Source: UBA2108 sp002713215 (GTDB taxonomy: Bacteria; Bacteroidota; Bacteroidia; Flavobacteriales_G; Salibacteraceae). From it: DNA of 64,000 nt. The notes under the pieces are model-generated. The model searched no databases and was not told the DNA's origin. It saw only the letters and a program-made list of their open reading frames with translations. Position 1 is the stretch's first letter. Each line of letters starts with the position of its first letter. Of this stretch, positions 26,795-35,843 are shown piece by piece. The stretch lies in contig CALAPY010000092.1 of assembly GCA_937891015.1 (NCBI GenBank), forward strand, positions 34,299-98,298. Reading direction: 5' to 3'. Position numbers and translations under genes: made by a program.

Positions 26795-27223
26795 TTATTT
26801 AGACAAAGGTGTGGCGCGGTCAATCGCAGCCTTCATTTGTGTACGAACTTCGTTAATATCTTTCTTTTGGCCCTCCAGGTATTCCATTACCTGCCCGAAA
26901 TCAGCTGTGTCGCTCGGTTCTTTATAGTTTCTCATCCAGGCCATCATGATTTCATCGGCCTGTTCTAAATCTGCTATTGCACCGGTATAAACAGATAACA
27001 TGGTGTCCTTTTCTTCAGCGGGCATTTTATCTGTCAGTTTCGATTTTAATTGCTGAATTTGATCCATCCATGCCATTGCTTCATCATGAACTTCCATAAC
27101 TTCTTCAATGGCTTGTTTCTTTTGCTTTAATTGATCCGAAGAATAGTTGCTTTCCTTCTGAGCGGGTTCCGAGGAACAAGAAAACACGATTAATAAAGCC
27201 AGAAAATAGAATACCCTTTGCAT
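26795..27223 (-). CDS. Small coiled-coil lipoprotein
   Basis: A 142-residue lipoprotein: signal peptide with lipobox IVFSCSSEP, then a helical, glutamate/lysine/glutamine-rich body (SSDQLKQKKQAIEEVMEV, IQQLKSKLTDKMPAEEKD) likely to form a coiled coil. It is the first gene of the SCO1-cytochrome c run. No named function; the context suggests involvement in the same copper/respiratory module, but that is inference. A -7 box sits only 4 bases before the ATG. Confidence 0.72.
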   Translation of the reverse strand: MQRVFYFLALLIVFSCSSEPAQKESNYSSDQLKQKKQAIEEVMEVHDEAMAWMDQIQQLKSKLTDKMPAEEKDTMLSVYTGAIADLEQADEIMMAWMRNYKEPSDTADFGQVMEYLEGQKKDINEVRTQMKAAIDRATPLSK

Positions 27224-27227
27224 GGCA

Positions 27228-27235
27228 CAAAGTTA
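27228..27235 (-). promoter_or_regulatory. -7 promoter box, near-leaderless
   Basis: Minus-strand TAACTTTG, an exact TAnnTTTG match, ending 4 bases before the lipoprotein ATG at 27223. If used, the transcript would begin at or next to the start codon. Confidence 0.45.
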
Positions 27236-27293
27236 ATCTATGGCAGAGATGGGTAATGCATTGTTGCGCAATAATTCGCGCTCATCAGCAACG

Positions 27294-28673
27294 TTACTTT
27301 TTCTTCTTCTTCTTTTTATTTCTGCTCGCCTCTTCAAGTTGGCGAGCTTTTTCAGCCTCTTGTGCTTGTTTTTTGGCAATGTAGAGGTTGGCATCTTCTA
27401 TGGAAATTTTATGTCCTTCGTTTAGTGCAATAACAAAGGCATCTGGCACTCCCGATTCCTTTACGTTTTGGCACCAGGCACTTGCTATTTCATAGTTTGA
27501 AAAAGAGCCCAGGGTGAAGATGGAAAGCTCACCTTGAATTTTTTTCTCAATGTTATCGAACTGCAGAAATATTTTCATGATATCATCCGGAATTTCTTCC
27601 TTAAATGCCCCAATTTGAACCTTAAATTCTATTGAACCGGTAATTTCCCTTTTAATTGATTCGTTATTCACCCGAATAACCTCTTCCTGATAGTTTTGTG
27701 TTGCATTAATGTCCACAATAAATGCATCCTTGTAGCCTTTTTCCAATACATATTTAAGCAGTTTCTCGGCCTGGCTTCTATACACAAAACTTCCAATAAC
27801 ATATCGAAATACGCCGTTGTTGTCTATGTACACCTCAACGTTTTTCAACCCATTAAAGTCATTTGAAAACCGTGGCCTGATAAACGCTCCTACCTGCACC
27901 CCGTATAGCGAGGTTGGTGTTGTATATGTTTTTTCACGAGTCATTACTTCGGGACCACCGGCCTCTCCTACTCTTCTTAACCGTTCGTGGTAGGGCCGTA
28001 TATTTTTTACCGGCGTGGCAGCCACGGCAATTGCTTTTGGGGTTTCTACCTCTGTTTTTTCTGTTGCAATACCTTCCAAAACGGGCTCTGCAGTTTTTAA
28101 CGTGTCGGCCGGTTTTTCAGGCATTACTATGTTGGTATCCAATAGTTCTTTTGGGGTTACAATAGAATCTTCATCCTCCTTCCACTTGTGTTTTCCACAA
28201 TCGCGATACCACTTCTGGCCATCAACCAAATACCACTCATCTTCATAGGAATATATCTTATAAAAACTATTCAGGGTCTCTATGGTTTTGGGGCAGTCGC
28301 CTTTTAAAGAGTATGCAATAATCAGGTAGTAGTATACGTATTCCGATACATCACGCTCGGTAAGGGATGTTCTATCATAGCTCCTGGTATAGTTTTCTTT
28401 TGCGTCTTCAAGAAGCTTTATAGCCTTGTTTATGTTTTTAAATGACTTTACATAACACAAGCCCAGCAAATAGGCCACGTTGGAGTTTTCATTGTCTCTT
28501 GAATACAGCTCTTCTAACACAGGAACCGCTTCTTCTTCCTTGTTGTTTGCTATGAGTAGTTTGGCCGCCTTAAAGTGTTCGGAGTAACTTTTATTTTTAA
28601 ACTCCTGGGCTTGTGTGGTGCTCAGCCCATACACAATAATTGCAATTAGAAATGTGTATTTCATAAATTTCAA
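27294..28673 (-). CDS. TPR and double SPOR-domain envelope protein
   Basis: A 459-residue exported protein. The signal peptide ends near TQA (residue 22), followed by TPR-like repeats at about 25-135 (FKAAKLLIANNKEEEAVPVLEELY, NINKAIKLLEDAKENY). A low-complexity linker runs about 170-250. Two SPOR-type domains follow: GVQVGAFIRPRFSNDF at about 268 and FKVQIGAFKEEIPDDI at about 348, each with a paired beta-strand such as FRYVIGSFVYRSQAEKLL. SPOR domains bind denuded peptidoglycan. The C-terminus is a helix ending in a run of seven lysines, possibly binding acidic polymers. Function likely in cell-wall or division-related envelope work; this is inference. Confidence 0.78.
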   Translation of the reverse strand: MKFMKYTFLIAIIVYGLSTTQAQEFKNKSYSEHFKAAKLLIANNKEEEAVPVLEELYSRDNENSNVAYLLGLCYVKSFKNINKAIKLLEDAKENYTRSYDRTSLTERDVSEYVYYYLIIAYSLKGDCPKTIETLNSFYKIYSYEDEWYLVDGQKWYRDCGKHKWKEDEDSIVTPKELLDTNIVMPEKPADTLKTAEPVLEGIATEKTEVETPKAIAVAATPVKNIRPYHERLRRVGEAGGPEVMTREKTYTTPTSLYGVQVGAFIRPRFSNDFNGLKNVEVYIDNNGVFRYVIGSFVYRSQAEKLLKYVLEKGYKDAFIVDINATQNYQEEVIRVNNESIKREITGSIEFKVQIGAFKEEIPDDIMKIFLQFDNIEKKIQGELSIFTLGSFSNYEIASAWCQNVKESGVPDAFVIALNEGHKISIEDANLYIAKKQAQEAEKARQLEEASRNKKKKKKK

Positions 28674-28686
28674 TTGTGGATATTTA

Positions 28687-28694
28687 CAAACCTA
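28687..28694 (-). promoter_or_regulatory. -7 promoter box for the SPOR protein gene
   Basis: Minus-strand TAGGTTTG, an exact TAnnTTTG match, 13 bases before the ATG at 28673. Confidence 0.5.
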
Positions 28695-28823
28695 CATGGC
28701 GAACATTGGGAATTTATTGTAGCGTTAAACAATTTCTAACAAGCGGGTTGTTAATTGTTCAGCAAATTTTTTGACCGCTAGAAATGATCATTTTAAGTGC
28801 GTGGAAATCCTTATGGTTTTGGA

Positions 28824-29195
28824 TTACTTGTCGAAGAATAGCATTTTGACGGCTATACCCAACATCAAAACGGCAAAGCTCTTCTTGAGCATGGCTTCGC
28901 CCATACCCAGAGAGAATTTGGACCCGAGGTAGCCCCCTATTACAAAGGCTGCGGCCACCACTAGTCCATAGCGAATATTTAGGTTTCCTTCCTGGTAGTA
29001 ATTGTATGCGGCTAATATTCCAATGGGTAATAACATAAGCCCAATGCTTGTACCCTGTGCACCATGTTGAGTCATCCCCATAAAGAAAACCAGGGCAGGC
29101 ACCATTATTACACCTCCTCCAATACCAAATAAACCGCTAAGAATTCCTGCTGATAATCCAATTGCTACCAGAATTAATATGTCTTGTAATCCCAT
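28824..29195 (-). CDS. Half-size TauE/SafE-family membrane permease
   Basis: A 123-residue protein with four membrane helices. The first carries GLSAGILSGLFGIGGGVIMVPAL, the repeat signature of TauE/SafE (DUF81) anion exporters; QHGAQGTSIGLMLLPIGILAA follows. Full-length family members are about 250 residues with two such repeats, and only one repeat is present here. It therefore probably works as a dimer, as single-repeat versions are known in the clade. The start and stop are intact, so this is not obviously a truncation. It begins 13 bases after the large outer-membrane protein gene and is likely co-transcribed. Confidence 0.82.
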   Translation of the reverse strand: MGLQDILILVAIGLSAGILSGLFGIGGGVIMVPALVFFMGMTQHGAQGTSIGLMLLPIGILAAYNYYQEGNLNIRYGLVVAAAFVIGGYLGSKFSLGMGEAMLKKSFAVLMLGIAVKMLFFDK

Positions 29196-29208
29196 GTTTT
29201 AGGTTTTC

Positions 29209-32200
29209 TTAAAAATCAAAACCCATTGAAATGTGGGTAATTGGGTCCTGTACTATACCATCGTCTACCCCCCAGGCCAGGTCTAATTTGAAAAAGTAGC
29301 CCAGTAACTTGGTACGAACGCCGGCTCCAGCACTTCCTATAATCGGATAACGTTTGTTGTCTAGCCTAACCGTAATTGGTCCATCAACAACTGTTATGGT
29401 ATTAAACTCATTGTCATCGCTAAACGGTGAAGAACCATTCCATGCTGTGCCTATATCGCTGAAAGCTACGATCTGGAAGTTCTCTAAGATGTCTGATTTT
29501 TGAGGCAGCGTAGAAAAATATTTAAAGATTGGAAAACGAAACTCGTTGTTAATCACAATAAAAGAATTCCCGTTTCTGGCATTTTGAATAAAACCTCTCA
29601 TTGGACTTGCCAGGGCCTGGAACTGATAATTTTGATTGGTCGCGATGGGGGTTTGCTGGTTGAACCGTTGCTTGCTTGGGTCAAGAATTATCCAGTTGTC
29701 AACAGATCCCAGGTAATAGACCAACTTTCGATTTCCAAAAGATGAACTTCCTGCAAGTCTACCTGCGTATATAAAGTCCCTGCTTATTTTTTGGTAATGT
29801 CTTAAATCAATCCCCACAACATTCAAGTCGCTCGACAGGTTATTGGTAAGTTGGTAGCGTTCACCAAATATTTTGAATCGGGTTCCGTAATACAGGTTCA
29901 ACCCTCTTTTTCTGGTGTTGTCGAAAACCAATTCCAGTTTTAACCCTGCCTGACTCAAGAACTGGTCGGGTTCAACCAATGTCTGGTCACTAATGGATGC
30001 GGTTGTTGTTTTATCGTTCCTATAGCTTAATTCTCCTCTTAGTCCAATTGATTCGGTAAACGGATAGCTCAACCCATATTCTGCCTTATATATTTCCACC
30101 TTGGAAACTGATGTGTTTGTTGACCGCTCAAAGCTTTGGCGTCGTAAGGTGTATCGTTTATCCAATCGCCTGGATCGATCTTCGAGGCTAAGGAAAAATT
30201 CGATGTTTGAATTGCTAAACCCATACCGGAAGCCTCCCTGAAGTTTGTAATCCTGAAACAAATCAAGCATATCCACTTTCATCAAAAGCCCCATGCCCGG
30301 ATTGGTATATGGTCCACCATTAAAGGGTTGGTAGAGCTGGTTGGCAAAATTGAAGTCGAGTGTTGATGTAATATCCGTATAGGTAAAGTTCAGCTCATAA
30401 TCTCTTCTTTCGGGCATTTGAAAAGTGGCTTCATAAGCACTGTCCTTAGGTGACTTGCTTCCTTTTTTTACGAGGGCAAACTGACCGGTTGATCGCACAA
30501 TTTCTTCACTCAACCTGTTTTCTCCCTGGAATGTGTAGTCGTTGATGTTTACCTTGTTATGATCTTTAACTTCTTCTTCCTGAGGATTTTCTACTTCTCG
30601 TATTTCCAGCACCAGTTTATCTGACAACTCTTCGGTTTTTGCTTCTTTTTCATGTTTTTCATCCTCTTCTTCTTTAAATGAAGTTGATTTCATTTCCATA
30701 TTACTTGCTTCTTCCAGTTCTTTTATTCCAAATTGATAAACCTGGTATTTGTTATCCTGAAAAATAAGGTCGGTAGACTTGTCCTTACTGTGATTGACCT
30801 GTTGCTCAATTATACTCCTGGAATAATTAGTAAGAGGAGAAGTATTGGTAATGCTTCTGTAGTGAATAACGGTATCGATGTGGCTAATGGCACTATCCAT
30901 CCTGGCAATCCACCGGTTGTTGATTCCGTTTCGGTCACTCAGGTACAGGTATTCTCCCCTTTGATAGCGTGCGGGGCTGCTTTCGTTGGTGTAGGGCGTT
31001 TCGGTGATTCTTCTCAGTTTCTTTTGAGCAATGTTTAAGATAAAAATATCCTTCTTCTCTGCTAAATCGTTAAGAAAACCCCTTTCTGTTTTTAAGGTGT
31101 CCGTGGGCCTGTTACTTACAAAAATGACCTCGGTTCCTCCTTCCAGGTATTCGGGGTCGAGGTCGTCATACATGTCATTGGTAAGTTGTTTTACGGTATT
31201 TCCCCTTAGGTTATATTCCCATAAATCGGTTTGCCCACGTAACATGGCCGATAAAATCATTTTACTTCCATCGGGCGAAAACTTCGCACTCAATACCTTA
31301 TCGACACGAAAGACTTCACGTTCGTATTTTTTCTTTTCCTCTATGTCATACAAAATCAATTTTGGCTCGGCCTTTTTTTCATAAAAAACAGCAACTACCT
31401 TGTTGTCTTCCCTAATATCGATAAGAGGATAACTGTGATCGGGAAGGCGGTCCATTTTTAATCCTCCTTTTATCAGTTTTTTCTTCTTCTTTTCATCCAA
31501 ATCGTGCAGCATTACCTTGTATTTTCCCAGCTTATTGGACGCAACGGCAAAGTGCTTCCCGTTTTCACTCAAGGCAATTTGATAGTACTCCCTCTTCTTT
31601 TTGGTTTTAGAATAGAGCAGCTTATCATCTGGAAATCGCATGTTTTCTCCATCGAGTTCGTACTTGATTCGGTAGTGCAGCCAGGCATCGGATGCCAGCT
31701 GCTTTAAACCAACCCCAAGCACAAACAAAAACCCACTTTCAATGCTCCGGCTTACCCGCGTCATATAAAGCACATTGGGAATCATTTCTGGTCCATATAC
31801 CTCAGCTATGTAGTTCCACAAGGCATGGCTGGCATAGGTTCTGTCGGGTTGTTCCAAATGATTGAATTTTTTAAATCGATCGGTCATTACACCATCCTTA
31901 ACCCGATCGTCCAGGGTAACACTCCAGGGTTCGGTTACGTAGGACTGCAGGCCTTCGGTATACCATTCGGGAACATACAGCAGGGTCGCGTTTTTGATAA
32001 CCTCCTTCCAGTTGTCTCCAAAAACCATTCGATGAATCAACATTTCGGAAACGCCTGCTCTTATCTGGGTTTTAAATTTATTGTAATCTCCTTCGAAGTA
32101 CAAAAACACATTGGAACTGGCAATTTGAGTCACACCGCCTGTTCCGGTTGTAAGATCTTCGAGCCCAATGTTACTCTGTTCGTATTCGTTCTGTTTGTTA

Positions 32201-32502
32201 TAGACAATGAAGTTAATGGGGTTGCGGGAAGAATAGCCTATTCTCTTTTCTACATCGTTTATTATTTTTTTGGCATTCCTGGCTGTAAACTCGGAGAGCT
32301 TTTCCCCTCCCGATGTCTGGTATATCGTGAAGTTATCGAATTTGTAAAAGGTCCAATAAAAGTCTTCGTGCTGTACCCGGTTTTTGCCAAATGGTTGATG
32401 CATTCCGGTATAAAACTGACCAAATCCATTGATGGAAAAAATCAACAATCCAAGGAACACAAGTGTTCTATATCGGGGCTTTATGTTGATATTCAACCAC
32501 AT
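29209..32502 (-). CDS. Peptidase-MA-like / beta-propeller / D15-barrel outer-membrane protein
   Basis: A 1097-residue exported protein of mixed architecture. It has a signal peptide (to about residue 28), then a peptidase-MA-like region (about 50-260) with VSEMLIHRMVFGDNWKEV and VPEWYTEGLQSYVTEP. WD40/PD40-like propeller blades follow (about 280-590, e.g. AKFSPDGSKMILSAMLRGQTDLW), then a charged low-complexity linker (about 600-680). The C-terminal region of about 330 residues is beta-strand rich and ends GYFFKLDLAWGVDD and ISMGFDF, like BamA/D15 barrels ending in Phe. The usual HEXXH zinc motif is replaced by MLIHRM with no Glu after it, so peptidase activity is doubtful. Role: surface or outer-membrane protein, otherwise unknown. 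Confidence 0.8.
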   Translation of the reverse strand: MWLNINIKPRYRTLVFLGLLIFSINGFGQFYTGMHQPFGKNRVQHEDFYWTFYKFDNFTIYQTSGGEKLSEFTARNAKKIINDVEKRIGYSSRNPINFIVYNKQNEYEQSNIGLEDLTTGTGGVTQIASSNVFLYFEGDYNKFKTQIRAGVSEMLIHRMVFGDNWKEVIKNATLLYVPEWYTEGLQSYVTEPWSVTLDDRVKDGVMTDRFKKFNHLEQPDRTYASHALWNYIAEVYGPEMIPNVLYMTRVSRSIESGFLFVLGVGLKQLASDAWLHYRIKYELDGENMRFPDDKLLYSKTKKKREYYQIALSENGKHFAVASNKLGKYKVMLHDLDEKKKKKLIKGGLKMDRLPDHSYPLIDIREDNKVVAVFYEKKAEPKLILYDIEEKKKYEREVFRVDKVLSAKFSPDGSKMILSAMLRGQTDLWEYNLRGNTVKQLTNDMYDDLDPEYLEGGTEVIFVSNRPTDTLKTERGFLNDLAEKKDIFILNIAQKKLRRITETPYTNESSPARYQRGEYLYLSDRNGINNRWIARMDSAISHIDTVIHYRSITNTSPLTNYSRSIIEQQVNHSKDKSTDLIFQDNKYQVYQFGIKELEEASNMEMKSTSFKEEEDEKHEKEAKTEELSDKLVLEIREVENPQEEEVKDHNKVNINDYTFQGENRLSEEIVRSTGQFALVKKGSKSPKDSAYEATFQMPERRDYELNFTYTDITSTLDFNFANQLYQPFNGGPYTNPGMGLLMKVDMLDLFQDYKLQGGFRYGFSNSNIEFFLSLEDRSRRLDKRYTLRRQSFERSTNTSVSKVEIYKAEYGLSYPFTESIGLRGELSYRNDKTTTASISDQTLVEPDQFLSQAGLKLELVFDNTRKRGLNLYYGTRFKIFGERYQLTNNLSSDLNVVGIDLRHYQKISRDFIYAGRLAGSSSFGNRKLVYYLGSVDNWIILDPSKQRFNQQTPIATNQNYQFQALASPMRGFIQNARNGNSFIVINNEFRFPIFKYFSTLPQKSDILENFQIVAFSDIGTAWNGSSPFSDDNEFNTITVVDGPITVRLDNKRYPIIGSAGAGVRTKLLGYFFKLDLAWGVDDGIVQDPITHISMGFDF

Positions 32503-32534
32503 TCTAAAAGGGGCGTAAAAGTACGCATTAAATG

Positions 32535-32542
32535 TATTTTTG
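32535..32542 (+). promoter_or_regulatory. -7 promoter box for the MBL hydrolase
   Basis: TATTTTTG followed by CCGCCG, an exact TAnnTTTG match, 51 bases before the ATG. A minus-strand TACTTTTA nearby could serve the divergent outer-membrane protein gene. Confidence 0.5.
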
Positions 32543-32593
32543 CCGCCGTAGCGCTGAGCTCGTTTATTCTTTGGTAAAATCTTAACAGAAATT

Positions 32594-33238
32594 ATGGGAA
32601 CTCGAATTAAAACTTTTGTTTTTGGACCCTTTATGGAAAATACGTCGGTGGTTTATGATGACACGAAAGAATGTGTGATTATTGACCCCGGATGTTTCGA
32701 CGAGTATGAAAATGAAGAGCTTAAGAGCTTTATAGAAAATGAAGGACTAACTCCGGTTATGCTTTTACAAACCCATACCCATCTCGATCATGTATTTGGG
32801 GTTCCTTTTGTAAGTAAAACCTGGGGCCTTATTCCACAGGTTCATCCCCTGGATAAACGAGTATACGACAGCTTTGAAATGTCTTGTATGACTTTTGGAA
32901 TTAAACCTAAATCTACCTTACCGGAACCACACTATGTATTGAAGGCTGGTGAGGACATAATTTTTGGAAACACCACGTTAAAGGTTCATCATATACCTGG
33001 CCACTGCCCGGGTCATGTAGTATTTGAATGCGAAGAAGAAAATTTTATTGTTTCGGGAGATGTTCTTTTCGAAAGAAGTATTGGTAGAACGGATTTACCG
33101 GGAGGAGACCACCAAACGCTTATTGATTCCATTAAAAACATCTTGTTTAAACTGGATTTAAATCGGGTGGTTTATTCGGGTCATGGACGTACTACGACAC
33201 TTGGGGAGGAAAAATTGAATAATCCGTTTTTGGTGTAG
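32594..33238 (+). CDS. Glyoxalase II-like metallo-beta-lactamase-fold hydrolase
   Basis: Soluble dinuclear metal hydrolase of 214 residues. The metal-binding motif THTHLDHVFG (HxHxDH) is near residue 60, with further ligands in HHIPGHCPGHVVFE near 137, SGDVLFERSIGRTDLPGGD near 155 and the C-terminal VYSGHGRTTTLGEEK. The compact length and the SGDVLF/GRTDLPGG wording match YcbL-type glyoxalase II relatives, which hydrolyse S-lactoylglutathione-like thioesters. The physiological thiol in this organism is unknown. It is a single-gene unit on the plus strand facing the T9SS gene at its end. Confidence 0.9.
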   Translation: MGTRIKTFVFGPFMENTSVVYDDTKECVIIDPGCFDEYENEELKSFIENEGLTPVMLLQTHTHLDHVFGVPFVSKTWGLIPQVHPLDKRVYDSFEMSCMTFGIKPKSTLPEPHYVLKAGEDIIFGNTTLKVHHIPGHCPGHVVFECEEENFIVSGDVLFERSIGRTDLPGGDHQTLIDSIKNILFKLDLNRVVYSGHGRTTTLGEEKLNNPFLV

Positions 33239-33280
33239 GACCCTGTTGATATTGGGTTTTTGATATCGAATATTCAACTA

Positions 33281-34234
33281 CTACCGCTGTATCAAAAACC
33301 GTCCCTTGGATTCATCAGATAAATCCTTACTAAACAACCGATAGAAATAAATTCCATTGGGTAAATCGGCAACATTTAAAGTAGAGCGTTCTGACGTAAT
33401 TTCTTGATGTTCTTTGACCAACTCACCGGACAGGTTGTAAATTTTTAGTTGTAACACCTCGTTGCTCTGTTCCTTAAAGGAAAACGAAATTTGGTTTTGA
33501 GCGGGGTTGGGCAATATATTTGACGAGAAGGTTCTTTTGGAGTGTTCAAAAACGCCGGAAACATACTCACATAAGTGAATATCGTCAAATACTAAGCCTC
33601 CACCAGAATTTGCGGCCGTATCTGACACGAATGTAAATTTGACACGAATTGGAGTATATCTAGATGTCACCTTTGATCTTAGGTCGCCATAATAACATTC
33701 AAAATACTCCCATCCTTTCGTTTTTCCCGTTAATACTGGTTTTTTTGTTGTCCACGTAACGTGGTCACTGTTGTGTTCACTTAGTAGGCTCAACCACTCT
33801 GTACCTCCATCGGAAGACACTTCAATGTCACCGTAATCTTTTAGAGAATCTGTATCTACCCAATACCAACCAGTAATTAATTGAGCAAATGATGTATAGT
33901 CACTTCCAAAATAAAAGTTGGTCTTAATAATAAAAGCTGCTCTGTCGTTGGTTTTATAAGTGGAGTCCGTATCTGTCATAATTAACTTATTACCCGAATA
34001 GGCAGTGTCTATTGGCTTATTGTTTGGTGTTCCAATAATCCATTGGTTAGCCTTTCCTTGAATAGAATCAATTATTACAGAAAAGTTTGGCACAGGAGTC
34101 TCAAAATCGATTTTTGCCGAATTACTTCCAAAACCAAAACAAAAGTTTTTCTGTGCATAAGTTCTCTGCGCATGAGCGTTTTGGTTAGACTGAACCAGAA
34201 TAGAAAAAACAACCAACCAAACCCAATACTTCAT
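33281..34234 (-). CDS. T9SS-secreted protein with type A sorting domain
   Basis: A 317-residue secreted protein. The N-terminal signal peptide runs to about residue 22. A beta-sandwich-like region of about 200 residues follows, with GTEWLSLLSEHNSDH and FEYFECYYGDL, resembling carbohydrate-binding or jelly-roll modules. The C-terminal sorting domain of about 75 residues starts SNILPNPAQNQISFSF and contains LKIYNLSGELV and LPNGIYFYRLF, the pattern recognised by the type IX secretion system. It is the last of four cargo genes on the same strand. Target and binding partner unknown. Confidence 0.82.
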   Translation of the reverse strand: MKYWVWLVVFSILVQSNQNAHAQRTYAQKNFCFGFGSNSAKIDFETPVPNFSVIIDSIQGKANQWIIGTPNNKPIDTAYSGNKLIMTDTDSTYKTNDRAAFIIKTNFYFGSDYTSFAQLITGWYWVDTDSLKDYGDIEVSSDGGTEWLSLLSEHNSDHVTWTTKKPVLTGKTKGWEYFECYYGDLRSKVTSRYTPIRVKFTFVSDTAANSGGGLVFDDIHLCEYVSGVFEHSKRTFSSNILPNPAQNQISFSFKEQSNEVLQLKIYNLSGELVKEHQEITSERSTLNVADLPNGIYFYRLFSKDLSDESKGRFLIQR

Positions 34235-34350
34235 GTTTCTAATTTTTATTTCAAACCCAGAACATCTATTCGAACATCGAACAAGGAATTTTGAAGTGAA
34301 CTGATCTTGGATTTTGGATCGATTCGATCAAATATCCAACATCCCCTTCG

Positions 34351-35834
34351 TTATTCCTTTACCACCCTAAAAACCCGATAACCCAGTTCACTTTCCAGTT
34401 GCAACAGATAAACTCCTGTAGAAAGTTGCTTTGTATCAATCACCGATTCATTCGAGTTCAATTTTCCTTGCTTTAATACACGTCCTTTTTGGTCAATAAG
34501 CTGGTAGCGCCAGGCAATATTTTGCTGTTCAACAAAATCAACATACAATTGGTCAACGACTGGATTGGGAAAACCTTAATTCTTACATCAAATGCTTTTG
34601 TTCGGTCGATACCTAACCGAATGTCATAAACCCGGCTTTTGCATTCGGGAGTCATACAGCCGTTGCTATCTACCTTTAGCACCCAAATATCGTAGGTGTG
34701 GAGTGGAGAAGTGGTTCCACAAAATATGAAACCCCCATCTTCCGTTCGTATAAAGTCCCAAAGTTGGCTGAGATCAGAAACATATGAATGAATATATTCA
34801 TGCATCCATACTGTATCACCATTTGCCGTTAAATGTATCAATGAATAAATGGGCCAACTATCTTTTCTTGTTCCCCCTCCGAGAGCATATAACCCTTTTT
34901 TCTTTCCCTCAATTATTTTAGTAAAACCAGCAAATTCTGTTATAGAGTCATACTGTTTATTCCAAATTACGTCTCCATTGCCAGGCTCAATTTTAAGGGC
35001 TTGTTTCTTACTATAATCGCTTCCGAATGAACCAAATGCGGTATCTAATCCAATGATTAAATTGGAGTCTCTTAGAACCAAAACATTACTTGCTAATGTG
35101 TTTCCATTTGTATTATACTTTTTGTTAAAAACCACTTTGCCAGTATCGTTTATACCAATCAACCAAGCTTTAAATTTTGGGTTCTCACCACTTCCTCCGC
35201 TCAAGTAATAATTGCCATTAGGATGCTTTACAATATCCGTGAGGTTGTCTTTTTTATTCGCAGGTATTGTCTTGTGCCAAAGCTCAGCACCATCTTTATC
35301 GGTTCGTATTATTTTAATTCCGATACTTTGAAATCCTAATTCCATCTGGTTAACAAGCAAAAAACCCGAATCAGGGGTTTCAATAAATGTGTTAGCACGA
35401 AAGATGTTTATTGCAGTGTCGGTATATTTTTTTGTCCAAAGAGTATCACCATGGATGTTAAGCATAATCAACCATGGTTGATTTATTAGAGTTGTATTTG
35501 AATCACGAAATTCAAACGTTCTAAAATCTGCCAAATTTCCTGATCTCAAATGAATAAATGTACTGTTTCGTGCTTTTGCACGTCCTAATTTATATTCCTT
35601 TATACCAGTTTTATTGCCGGAACTATCAAGAACCAGATAACTGGCAGACTCATTACCTAAACCATCACCACTTGCAACACTAATTATGTATTGGCCTTTC
35701 AATGGTAAAATTTTCAAGCCTTCCCCTCCTTTTTTTATATTATACGTTTTGTTAAAATATTGTGCTGTTAGAGTACCGCTAATCAAAACTGCTAAAACAA
35801 ATATTATTATCCTAAATCTCATCATACAAGCCAA
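34351..35834 (-). pseudogene. T9SS cargo gene frameshifted in its sorting domain
   Basis: The first 430 or so residues form an intact secreted protein: signal peptide to AQYFNKTYN, then repeated propeller-like units such as LDSSGNKTGI, DTLWTKKYTD and GDVIWNKQYD. It is closely similar to the neighbour at 35844-37322. After RIKVFP the frame changes: a run of four As on the plus strand (34570-34573) stands where the paralogue has five (36063-36067). The true sorting domain (NPVVDQLYVDFVEQQ ... RVFRVVKE) continues in the next frame to 34351. As read, the product ends in 30 unrelated residues at 34473. Start codon may be 3-4 codons downstream. The cause could be a real mutation, slippage, or a sequence error. 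Confidence 0.8.
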
Positions 35835-35843
35835 TAATATCAG

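Noticed and set aside
31825..32577. A 250-codon open frame on the plus strand opposite the large outer-membrane protein gene
   Set aside because: It lies entirely antisense to a gene with clear domain structure and has no recognisable domain or promoter; it is a shadow of the real coding strand.
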